Notes under the pieces: generated by a model | What the model saw: the letters and a program-made list of their open reading frames with translations, nothing else | What the model was told of the DNA's origin: nothing | Database searches by the model: none | Made by a program: the position numbers and the translations under genes | Source: JAABRU01 sp050180235 | Lineage (GTDB): Bacteria; Desulfobacterota; Desulfobacteria; Desulfobacterales; Desulfococcaceae | Reading direction: 5' to 3' | DNA: 10,493 bases | Assembly: GCA_050180235.1 (NCBI GenBank) | Contig: JBFXEJ010000159.1 | Span: forward strand, 1-10,493 | Shown: positions 1 to 6,134 of the stretch, one piece after another | Numbering within the stretch: position 1 is the stretch's first letter | How the letters are laid out: every line of letters starts with the position of its first letter

Positions 1-45
1 GAGCATCCAGAAGAGGGAGGCCAGGATGAACCCGGCCAGCACCAT
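1..45 (-). CDS. N-terminus of an unidentified membrane protein, cut by the window edge
   Basis: Reading leftward from the ATG at 45, the frame stays open to base 1 and gives MVLAGFILASLFWML. This is a strongly hydrophobic start that looks like a first membrane segment or an uncleaved signal anchor. Codon third positions are GC-rich, which fits real coding sequence next to the AT-rich spacer. The ATG is the first one after an in-frame TAA about 45 bases upstream. No good ribosome binding site is visible before it, so the call is tentative. The family cannot be named from 15 residues. The gene would be divergent from birA, with the AT-rich spacer serving both. Confidence 0.4.
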   Translation of the reverse strand, partial: MVLAGFILASLFWML

Positions 46-338
46 TCTGTTTTTATTGACGGATCTGCCGCTATTTGCAAAAAAAAATTACATAATTATT
101 GTCTTCCGCAGGGATTATACCGGCTAATAGAAGTATTATACCGCCAAAGAAAAGATTTTTCAATATCGAAAAGAATCTAATGATATTTTTCATGGATTTT
201 CTGCGAAAAAAATATATTGACAGTTTATATTTTTTTCGTTACCATCTGAACTGTTCATGATTAACAAATATATTCTCAGTATCTGGTGTGTCTGAAAAAT
301 ACAGCTCCGGAAAACTTGCGGAATAAGGCAGATATACA
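46..338. other. AT-rich intergenic region upstream of birA
   Basis: This spacer holds no convincing gene. It is rich in A/T runs (for example the nine A's at about 79-87). It contains the birA promoter candidate at 217-245 and a 5' leader of roughly 85 bases. A single sequence resembling half of a BirA operator (GATTAACAA, around 258-266) is present, but no paired second half is evident. Confidence 0.6.
217..245 (+). promoter_or_regulatory. Candidate sigma-70 promoter for birA
   Basis: A perfect -35 box TTGACA (217-222) is followed by a 17-base spacer and TACCAT (240-245), which matches TATAAT at four of six positions including the key first A and last T. The predicted start is near 252, leaving a leader of about 87 bases before birA. 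The call rests on matches to the consensus only. Confidence 0.5.
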
Positions 339-1265
339 ATGAAGAAACATATCCTCAGCCGACTCAGAAACAGCGCGGATGCCGTATCAGGCGGGTTATT
401 GAGCTCGGAAATGGGCATCTCAAGGGTTTCGGTATGGAAACATATTCAGAAACTTCAGGAGATGGGATACGGTATTGTATCAACCGGCAAAGGCTATCAG
501 CTCCGCAGTTCACCTGATACCCCTTTTCCCTGGGAATTTCCGGAACGTGAGGATAATATTCATTATTATACGGAAACAAACTCTACAATGAATATTGCCA
601 GAGATCTGGCCCGCAAAGGCTGCCCCGGTTTCACTGTGGTCATCGCGGGGCGTCAGACACAGGGCAGAGGAAGATTGCAGAGGCAGTGGTTTTCTGATGA
701 AGGGGGGCTGTATTTCACTGTGGTGGTCCGTCCGGAAATCCCGGCTGTTCTGGCCTCCCGTGTGAATTTTGCGGCATCGCTCACTCTTGCAGGAACGCTC
801 CGCAGGCTTTTTGGCATTGAAGCCGGAGTGAAATGGCCCAATGACATTCTGGTGAATGAAAAAAAACTCTGCGGAATGCTTTCGGAAATGGAAACCGAAG
901 CTGATATGGTATCTTTCGTGAGTATCGGCATGGGTATCAATGTAAATAATGATCCTGCTGTTTCCGAACCCAATGCCGTATCTTTAAAAAATCTTCTGGG
1001 ATATGAGGTCTCCAAAAAAGAACTTCTGTCCGCATTTCTGGATGATTTTGAAAAACGGATAAGTGACGGGGATTATGAAAATGTGGTGGATGAATGGAAA
1101 AAATACACCATCACCATTGGCCGTCAGGTCCGTGTTGTCACCACCAAAGAGATATTCGAAGGCCGGGCAGCGGATGTGGACAGAGACGGTTCCCTGATTT
1201 TGGAGAATGCAGAAGGAACAAAGAAAACAGTGAGTTACGGTGACTGTTTTCATCAGGAGTTTTAA
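339..1265 (+). CDS. birA: BirA: biotin-[acetyl-CoA-carboxylase] ligase with N-terminal HTH
   Basis: This enzyme activates biotin with ATP to biotinyl-5'-AMP and transfers it to the biotin carboxyl carrier protein; HTH-bearing members also repress biotin genes. The protein has 308 residues, close to the usual size of the two-function form. A winged HTH covers about residues 1-55 (SVWKHIQKLQ recognition helix). The ligase domain follows with a TNSTMN biotin-pocket motif (80-85), the GRGR adenylate-binding loop (109-112), KWPND (165-169), GMLSEME (179-185) and GMGINVNN (197-204). The SH3-like C-terminal domain spans about 262-308. The start is supported by AAGG nine bases upstream and by the HTH beginning right after it. 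bioY lies downstream on the same strand, so control of bioY by this protein is plausible, but no clear operator was found. Confidence 0.96.
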   Translation: MKKHILSRLRNSADAVSGGLLSSEMGISRVSVWKHIQKLQEMGYGIVSTGKGYQLRSSPDTPFPWEFPEREDNIHYYTETNSTMNIARDLARKGCPGFTVVIAGRQTQGRGRLQRQWFSDEGGLYFTVVVRPEIPAVLASRVNFAASLTLAGTLRRLFGIEAGVKWPNDILVNEKKLCGMLSEMETEADMVSFVSIGMGINVNNDPAVSEPNAVSLKNLLGYEVSKKELLSAFLDDFEKRISDGDYENVVDEWKKYTITIGRQVRVVTTKEIFEGRAADVDRDGSLILENAEGTKKTVSYGDCFHQEF

Positions 1266-1274
1266 ACAGAAAAA

Positions 1275-1520
1275 ATGCCAACAGTTAAAAATATTCCAGG
1301 CCCTTACCGTTTTTTCTTTTACAGCTTTGACTGCAATGAACCAATGCATGTACATGTTCAAAGAGACAAAGCTGTGTGCAAATTTTGGCTTGAACCTTTA
1401 TCGTTGGTAAAAAACAACGGTTTCTCCTCAAAACAACTGAATCTGATTTTTAAAACTATCATAAAGAATCAAAGCAAAATCAGGGAGGCATGGTATGAAC
1501 ACTGCGGTCAGCGTTATTGA
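1275..1520 (+). CDS. DUF4160 family small protein
   Basis: This 81-residue protein fits the DUF4160 family over its whole length: the MPTV start, PYRFFFYS (10-17), the NEPMHVHVQRD block (21-31) with two conserved histidines, KFWLEP (36-41) and a C-terminal helix ending near EAW (71-73). Family knowledge: DUF4160 genes are very often paired with DUF2442 genes, and the pair has been suspected of being toxin-antitoxin-like without a settled function. Here it overlaps the next gene by 26 bases, which suggests translational coupling. It begins only nine bases after the birA stop codon and lacks a strong ribosome binding site, so it may depend on read-through translation from birA. Confidence 0.85.
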   Translation: MPTVKNIPGPYRFFFYSFDCNEPMHVHVQRDKAVCKFWLEPLSLVKNNGFSSKQLNLIFKTIIKNQSKIREAWYEHCGQRY

Positions 1521-1818
1521 ACCGAGATTGAAAAACATTCAGGTGACAGAAGAAGATATTGTTGCCTATCTTGCGGATGGGCGGACAATCACTGTTCCTC
1601 TGGTTTGGTCTTGGCGTCTTTTACAGGCAAGCCCCGAACAAAGGGCAAAATATGAGATCATCGGAGACGGCGAAGGAATACACTGGCCGGATATTGATGA
1701 AGACATCAGTGTGGAGGGAATGCTGTACGGTATTCCGGCACCAAGACCTCTGCATGTTCAGAATATCCATGTACAAAAACCGGAAAGAAACGGGATAGAC
1801 AGAAGTTATCGGCTTTAA
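1495..1818 (+). CDS. DUF2442 family small protein, partner of the DUF4160 gene
   Basis: This protein of 107 residues has the DUF2442 pattern: a short beta-rich N-terminal part with DGRTITVPL (28-36), a W-rich helix start (38-40) and the hallmark HWPDIDEDISVEGML (63-77). The start is fixed by an AGGGAGG ribosome binding site at about 1482-1488. The tail after residue 80 (PAPRPLHVQ and onward) is basic and probably disordered. DUF2442 proteins resemble the antitoxin-like half of DUF4160/DUF2442 pairs, but this is inference from gene order. The overlap with the upstream gene and the 12-base gap to the next argue for one co-translated unit. Confidence 0.85.
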   Translation: MNTAVSVIEPRLKNIQVTEEDIVAYLADGRTITVPLVWSWRLLQASPEQRAKYEIIGDGEGIHWPDIDEDISVEGMLYGIPAPRPLHVQNIHVQKPERNGIDRSYRL

Positions 1819-1830
1819 CATATCAGAAAA

Positions 1831-2046
1831 ATGAAACTGCTTGATGTTGTTGCATTGACAGAGGATATCCCTGAACTGAAACTGTACCGCGGACAGGTGG
1901 GAACCATTATGGAAGAATATGAGCCGCAGGTGTTTGAAGTGGAATTCAGTGATATGCGCGGCCGGACATACGCACCGGAAACCCTGAACGCGAATCAGTT
2001 GATGGTATTGCGTTATCAGCCTTCTGAGCAAAGACTGGCAGCGTGA
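1831..2046 (+). CDS. DUF4926 family small protein
   Basis: This 71-residue protein matches the DUF4926 pattern: an N-terminal LLDVVALTEDIPE segment, YRGQVGTI (19-26), EVEFSD followed by GRTYA (36-48) and a closing NQLMVL (55-60). The fold is expected to be a small beta barrel. Function is unknown. It follows the DUF4160-DUF2442 pair by 12 bases, and these small families commonly occur together in cyanobacteria and Desulfobacterota (recalled from general knowledge). This supports a single mobile three-gene cassette. Confidence 0.85.
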   Translation: MKLLDVVALTEDIPELKLYRGQVGTIMEEYEPQVFEVEFSDMRGRTYAPETLNANQLMVLRYQPSEQRLAA

Positions 2047-2088
2047 AAATTATAAAAATCAAATACATTCAAAGGAGTAATCATTATC

Positions 2089-2661
2089 ATGCAAAGTGAC
2101 AGCCCGAAGCACAGTCTGCAGATGACTGTGTACGCATCCCTTTTTGCTGCCCTGATTTCAGCCGGCGCATATCTTGCCATTCCCATCGGCCCGGTTCCCA
2201 TTGTTCTGCAAAACCTTTTCGTTCTTCTCACAGGACTGGTGCTGGGAAGCCGCTGGGGACTGGCTGCAGTTGGCATTTATCTGCTGGCCGGAGCAATCGG
2301 ACTGCCTGTATTTGCAGGCGGAACAGGAGGAATCGGACGTATTATCGGCCCCACAGGCGGTTATCTGCTCAGTTACCTGCCTGCGGTTTTTCTCATCGGA
2401 ACCATCAGCGAAAGAAGCAGAGGCAAAGTGCTTTTTGATGTTTTTGCCATGATCTGCGGTTCGCTTGTGGTCTATATTTTCGGTGTTTCCTGGCTCAGGG
2501 CCATGACCGGCATGGACTGTACCAAAGCAGTAAGTTTGGGAATGCTGCCTTTTCTGCCCGGAGATGCCATCAAAATTGCTGCTGCTGTTCCCATTGCCAA
2601 AACCCTGCGGCCGCTTGTTTCCGGTAAATTCTCTTCGCCAGCAGATACGGAAACTGTCTGA
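2089..2661 (+). CDS. bioY: BioY: biotin-specific S-component of an ECF transporter
   Basis: BioY binds biotin in the inner membrane and imports it, either with an ECF energizing module (BioM/BioN or shared EcfA/A'/T) or at lower efficiency alone. The protein has 190 residues and is hydrophobic throughout, with about six membrane segments. Family hallmarks are clear: PIGPVPIVLQN (32-42), the glycine-rich GLPVFAGGTGGIGR (71-84) followed by GPTGGYLLSY (87-96), and LPGDAIKIAAA (156-166) with its conserved Asp and Lys. AAGGAG lies 11 bases before the ATG, a rather long spacing. No ATPase or T-component gene is nearby. It lies 42 bases after the DUF4926 stop codon and about 820 bases after birA, so the two biotin genes are separated by the small cassette. 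Confidence 0.95.
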   Translation: MQSDSPKHSLQMTVYASLFAALISAGAYLAIPIGPVPIVLQNLFVLLTGLVLGSRWGLAAVGIYLLAGAIGLPVFAGGTGGIGRIIGPTGGYLLSYLPAVFLIGTISERSRGKVLFDVFAMICGSLVVYIFGVSWLRAMTGMDCTKAVSLGMLPFLPGDAIKIAAAVPIAKTLRPLVSGKFSSPADTETV

Positions 2662-2671
2662 GTTTCCAATA

Positions 2672-2798
2672 ATACCAATTCTCCATTGAAAGTATACTTA
2701 TGATTCGGTTTCCCACAGAGGACACAGAGAGAAAAAACCACAGAGAACACAGAGAAAACAACTTACTTTATTGTATAAATTCAATAGAGAATTGGTAT
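2672..2798. repeat. MITE-like element bounded by 19-bp inverted repeats, with CACAGAG core
   Basis: The left arm 2672-2690 and the right arm 2780-2798 are inverted copies of each other with 18 of 19 positions matching. Between them are two copies of a (C)CACAGAG-GACACAGAG-A-rich unit at about 2713-2737 and 2738-2758. Such ACACAGAG units are scattered through many deltaproteobacterial and other genomes. No coding capacity is present, so a non-autonomous element is the likely nature. Confidence 0.6.
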
Positions 2799-2912
2799 AA
2801 GATATTATCAGACGGACGGCTGGAAAAGCTGCGGTTTAAGTTTTTTCACCGTTGAGCGTGTGCAAAAAACCGCTCCGCTTAATTTTTGCACTCCTCCGGA
2901 TTGCATTCAGCA

Positions 2913-2940
2913 TTGTATAAAATCAATGGAGAATCGGTAT
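2913..2940 (+). repeat. Third copy of the TTGTATAAA...GGTAT repeat
   Basis: This 28-base stretch repeats 2771-2798 in the same direction with three mismatches (both begin TTGTATAAA and end GGTAT). It suggests either a second, partly decayed element of the same kind or a larger nested element reaching from 2672 to 2940. Confidence 0.6.
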
Positions 2941-3013
2941 GATATTCATTTCTGAAAATTGCCTGAACAGCCCTATCAGCCGGGGATTTTTAAAGAACTC
3001 GGCAACCCGGCCC

Positions 3014-3904
3014 TTATATCCGGATCACACGGGTATTGCAGATTCTGTCATGCAGGGTACGTTTTTCCTCATCAAAAGCCGCCATGAGATAACCAATGCA
3101 CAGAATAAGGCTGCTGAGCCATTCAGCCATTGTCCGTCCAAACGCTCTGGCATAAGAAATCCGTTCACCGTAAGCAGAGACAACCCTGAGACTGCAGGCC
3201 ATCTTTCCGGGAGTCGCTGCATAAGTGCCCAGAAACCAGGTGGTGTAAATAATGGGCAGAATCAGGGAAAAAAGCAGATTCACCCCTTGTCCGATGAGCA
3301 TGAGAGAGTCAGAGGACTCTGAAAGACCAAGCAGCAGTCCCAGTGGAAAGGAAACAATCACCTGAATAATTCCCACAGCAATCCCGTCAATGATTTTGGC
3401 TCCCAGCCGAATCCAGAACCCTCCGTATTCGTATTCGATCTCGTCCGGAACAGATACCGCATCCTCTTTGAGTTTCTGAATGAACAAGGGTTTGCAGGCT
3501 GTGCAGACACTGATTCCCTGATACCGGAACATTTCATTTTGGGGAAATGATCCGCCGCACCGGGAGCATATGATCTGCGGAGAGGGGGTTATATCTGTTT
3601 CGGCTTTCTGCTTCAGAACAGGTCCTCTCTGCTCTGCCTCTGTGCTGCTGTCTTCTTCCGTAACAGACTCTGCATCTGCTTCGCTGTATTCAGCCGGAAT
3701 CTCTTTTGGTTCTGCCGGATCTGCTTTTTCTTTTATTTCTGCTTTTTGGGAAGACAGATTTCCCAGTTTCTGCCAGTCTGCCATGCCTTCTTTCCACACA
3801 AGAGTGTCAGCATTGATTTGCTTTGCATAAATCAGTTGCTGTATCTCCTTACGGGTGACCGGCCCGACCTGCCTTCCCTCCTGTGCATAATACCATTCTT
3901 CCAT
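3014..3904 (-). CDS. GYF_2 / zinc-ribbon / RDD-domain membrane protein
   Basis: The chosen ATG at 3904 gives 296 residues starting exactly at a GYF_2-type domain (EEWYYAQEGRQVGPV, residues 2-15, to about 50). It is preceded by an ACAGGA/AGGAG ribosome-binding stretch; a longer frame reaching 3973 would read through an inverted-repeat element and is rejected. An acidic, low-complexity linker covers 55-110. A four-cysteine zinc ribbon follows (C113, C116, C134, C137). The RDD domain begins at GGFWIRLGAKIIDG (161-174) and has about three membrane segments (175-193, 203-225, 257-276), with TPGKMACSLRVV (231-242) and LHDRICNTRVI (284-294). RDD proteins are poorly characterised; roles in transport or membrane association are proposed. 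The GYF-like module suggests binding to a proline-rich partner (inference). Confidence 0.85.
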   Translation of the reverse strand: MEEWYYAQEGRQVGPVTRKEIQQLIYAKQINADTLVWKEGMADWQKLGNLSSQKAEIKEKADPAEPKEIPAEYSEADAESVTEEDSSTEAEQRGPVLKQKAETDITPSPQIICSRCGGSFPQNEMFRYQGISVCTACKPLFIQKLKEDAVSVPDEIEYEYGGFWIRLGAKIIDGIAVGIIQVIVSFPLGLLLGLSESSDSLMLIGQGVNLLFSLILPIIYTTWFLGTYAATPGKMACSLRVVSAYGERISYARAFGRTMAEWLSSLILCIGYLMAAFDEEKRTLHDRICNTRVIRI

Positions 3905-3938
3905 TCCTGTCCCGCCTTTCTCCTGTATTTCAGGCAAG

Positions 3939-4047
3939 GTGCAATTTTTTTTAACTGACTGAAATGCTGACACTCCGAGGCAAACCGGAATCCGGCTGTG
4001 ATGGTCTGGATACCGGTGCCTGCCGGTATGACAGAAAAAAATTGCAC
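3939..4047. repeat. Short element with perfect 13-bp terminal inverted repeats
   Basis: The sequences 3939-3951 and 4035-4047 are perfect inverted copies (GTGCAATTTTTTT / AAAAAAATTGCAC). The 83-base interior contains nested palindromes: ACCGGAATCCGG near 3974-3985 and ATACCGG...CCGGTAT near 4010-4028. Read on the minus strand, the interior resembles the widespread REP-like repeat whose spurious translation is VIPAxxGIQ. It lies between the aminotransferase and RDD genes and may affect their shared transcript. Confidence 0.65.
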
Positions 4048-4060
4048 ATCATGTGTATTT

Positions 4061-4903
4061 TCATCCCCCGCGGATCATTTCCCGGAGCGACTGCTGCAGT
4101 CTGCGCGTGATCGGGCCGGGTTTTCCCTGTCCGACCATACGCTCATCAATCTGAATGACGGGCATAACTTCTGTAGTTGTTCCCAGAAGCATACATTCCT
4201 GTGAGTCCGCGAGCTCTTCTGTCAGAATGGGGCGGAGCCGGACCGGAATAGCCAGATCCCGGCATAAATCCAGAACCGTCTGCCGAGTAATGCCCGGAAG
4301 GATATAACGGCTTTCCGGATATGTGACAAGAGTGCCGTCAAACACTGCGCAGAAAGTGGTGTGTGAGCCTTCGGTGACAGCCCCGTCCCGGACAAAAACC
4401 GCCTCCCGTGCACCCTGTTCCTTTGCCTGCTGACAGGCCAGCACATTGGGAACAAGGGATGTGGTTTTGATATCGCAGCGCAGCCAGCGCGTATCCGGCA
4501 CGGAAATCACGTTTACCCCTTCTGTCCACTCCTTTTCCGGGGAATCAAAAGCGGCCGCTGACGCGTATACCGTAAGCGGAACATCCCCTGAAGGAAAAAC
4601 ATGTTTCCGCGGAGCCTCACCGCGGGTAATCTGAATATACACGGTTGCCTGTCCAGAATCCAGACCGTTTTCATGAATCAGCTTTTCCGAAACATTCCGG
4701 AGAACAGTCATATCCGGTTCTTTGATGCGCAACTCCCCCAGGCTCCTGCACAGGCGTTCAAAATGTGCCCCTGCTTTGAACAGTCTGCCTTTGTATGCCA
4801 GTATCACCTCATACACGCCGTCACCAAAGACAAATCCCCTGTCATCCGGGGATATGCGCACCTCATCTTTATGCATGATCCTGCCATTGAAATAAACCAG
4901 CAT
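4061..4903 (-). CDS. dat: D-amino-acid aminotransferase (class IV PLP enzyme)
   Basis: The 280-residue length fits D-alanine/D-amino-acid transaminases, which make D-glutamate and D-alanine for peptidoglycan by PLP-dependent transfer from other D-amino acids. Visible landmarks are the DRGFVFGDGVYEVI block (21-34), the catalytic PLP-binding Lys at about 146 in CDIKTTSL, the phosphate/cofactor-binding VTEGS (176-180) with its Glu, and GTTTEVMPV (241-249). RGEAPRKHVFP (94-104) contains the R-x-H arrangement that in D-amino-acid transaminases binds the substrate alpha-carboxylate, and this favours Dat over branched-chain aminotransferase. AAGGA precedes the ATG. The gene starts 18 bases after the universal stress protein stop codon, implying an operon. 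A 4-amino-4-deoxychorismate lyase or broad BCAT-like role is less likely. Confidence 0.88.
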   Translation of the reverse strand: MLVYFNGRIMHKDEVRISPDDRGFVFGDGVYEVILAYKGRLFKAGAHFERLCRSLGELRIKEPDMTVLRNVSEKLIHENGLDSGQATVYIQITRGEAPRKHVFPSGDVPLTVYASAAAFDSPEKEWTEGVNVISVPDTRWLRCDIKTTSLVPNVLACQQAKEQGAREAVFVRDGAVTEGSHTTFCAVFDGTLVTYPESRYILPGITRQTVLDLCRDLAIPVRLRPILTEELADSQECMLLGTTTEVMPVIQIDERMVGQGKPGPITRRLQQSLREMIRGG

Positions 4904-4921
4904 AGCATTTTCCTTTTCTGT

Positions 4922-5857
4922 CTACACAACCCATACTGTTGTATTCGAAACATTTTCCACAACCCGTATTGCTGCGTCTCCCATAGCAAAATCCCTGTTG
5001 CATACGGATTTCCGGCGGCCAAAAACAATGGTTCCGTATCCTTCGGCTTCCTTTAAAATGTCTTTATCCACCCTGGAGCCACCGTCAATAATCTTTTCTG
5101 TAATATTTTTTTCCGGAATCCCGGCCTGCAAAAGAATCCCGTGCACCTTTTTCATATAGGGGCCGATTTTCTCCCCGGACTCACTTGACCATCTGGCCCG
5201 GAGCTGCGGAATGCTGGAAAGCAGAGATTTGGGAACAAAACGGTCCAGAGCCTGTTTGCTGTGAAAAAGTGTTATCTTCCGGTCTGTCCCGCTGAGCATA
5301 AAACCTGCATGATCTGCTGCCCTGAAACAGCTTTCAGATGTATCAACAGGAATAAGCACAGCATCTTTTTTCACTTCTCCCCTCATTATCCAAATTGGAC
5401 ATATATGGCAGCATTCCAGCAGTTTCATGGTCACCTGTCCCATAAAAAATCCCTCCAGCCGCGTCAGTCCCCGGCTGCGAAGCAGAATAGCGTCCACCCG
5501 TTCTGTCTCGGCCCATTTGCATATATCATGGGCAAAGCCCAGTTTCTCGGCGCCCCTGACTTCTTTGATATTTTCCTCGGGATAGCCTCTTTCCAGCAGG
5601 ATTTTTTTCCCTTTTTCCAGTATTTCCGCAGCCACACGCATATTTTCCTCTTTGACTGCCTTGAATTCCTTTGCGATTTCCGCATCTCTCATGCGGTTTT
5701 CCACCAGAAAGGGCGGCAGGGAAGGCATGATATAGAGCAGGGCCACCTGAATCCTGTGCGCTGAACCAAAAACCGCATCCAGATAATCAATAGCCTGCAG
5801 GGACTTGCCAGATCCATCCAGGGGAACGACCACCATCTTCATAATTTTTTCACTCAT
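4922..5857 (-). CDS. Tandem-domain universal stress protein (UspA family)
   Basis: This protein of 311 residues has two Usp domains. Domain 1 spans about 5-159, beginning KMVVVPLDGSGKSLQA and ending CPIWIM. Domain 2 spans about 165-311, beginning DAVLIPVDTSES and ending TTVWVV. Both carry the Asp after the first beta strand (D14, D172). The nucleotide-binding loop G-2x-G-9x-G(S/T) is altered in both halves: LRSRGLTRLEGFFMGQ in the first lacks the first Gly, and GRRKSVCNRDFAMGD in the second has Lys for the second Gly and Asp for Ser/Thr. ATP binding may therefore be weak or absent. GAGGTG lies just before the ATG. It is the first gene of a minus-strand group with the aminotransferase. Confidence 0.93.
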   Translation of the reverse strand: MSEKIMKMVVVPLDGSGKSLQAIDYLDAVFGSAHRIQVALLYIMPSLPPFLVENRMRDAEIAKEFKAVKEENMRVAAEILEKGKKILLERGYPEENIKEVRGAEKLGFAHDICKWAETERVDAILLRSRGLTRLEGFFMGQVTMKLLECCHICPIWIMRGEVKKDAVLIPVDTSESCFRAADHAGFMLSGTDRKITLFHSKQALDRFVPKSLLSSIPQLRARWSSESGEKIGPYMKKVHGILLQAGIPEKNITEKIIDGGSRVDKDILKEAEGYGTIVFGRRKSVCNRDFAMGDAAIRVVENVSNTTVWVV

Positions 5858-6134
5858 TTTTCACCTCTTTGTGTTTAGGAAAAAAAATTGGGGGTACTGG
5901 CTATATATTGACTGTTTTTTTAAATTTATAATTTTATTTTTTCATCTTACTTTGAAACTGTCAACTTGTACATAAAAAAGTCTCTGAAAGCCTGAAGATA
6001 AAGAAAATGATAAAAAATATATTGTATTTATTATATATAAGTGAAAATCAGTATATTTTAAAAATATAATAATATTAAGGAGTTAATATTATTATCAGTA
6101 TGTGGAGACCCTATACCCAGTCTTTTATGCATCA
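5858..6134. other. Very AT-rich spacer between rtcR and the stress-protein gene
   Basis: No gene is visible. The stretch at about 5880-6095 is extremely A/T-rich. A TTGACA hexamer exists on the minus strand (plus positions near 5959-5964), but no good -10 box sits at normal spacing, so no promoter is called. The palindrome at 6066-6095 is listed separately. Confidence 0.5.
6066..6095. repeat. Perfect 13-bp A/T-only palindrome with GGAG loop
   Basis: Positions 6066-6078 pair perfectly with 6083-6095, leaving a four-base loop GGAG (CTCC on the other strand). The arms contain only A and T. It lies 40 bases beyond the rtcR stop codon, so it may end rtcR transcripts. However, the stem lacks G/C and no clean U tract follows, so a protein-binding or other role is equally possible. 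Confidence 0.5.

Larger units (their letters stand above)
2662..3013. other. Repeat-bearing spacer between convergent bioY and RDD genes
   Basis: No gene is supported here. The spacer contains three copies of a 19-28 base repeat, a pair of CACAGAG-type units, and a 9-bp inverted repeat (2860-2868 with 2883-2891, GTGCAAAAA/TTTTTGCAC). That inverted repeat could act as a weak transcription end signal for either flanking gene, but its stem is A/T-rich and the assignment is uncertain. Confidence 0.6.

Noticed and set aside
258..266. BirA operator upstream of birA
   Set aside because: Only one half-site-like sequence (GATTAACAA) is present, with no inverted partner at the expected distance.
2939..3322. 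Plus-strand open frame of 127 codons
   Set aside because: It is antisense to the RDD gene and has no ribosome binding site or recognisable domain.
3905..3973. Longer N-terminus for the RDD protein starting at 3973
   Set aside because: The extra 23 residues would be translated from the 13-bp inverted repeat and its interior. The GYF_2 domain begins exactly at the Met at 3904, which has a ribosome-binding stretch.
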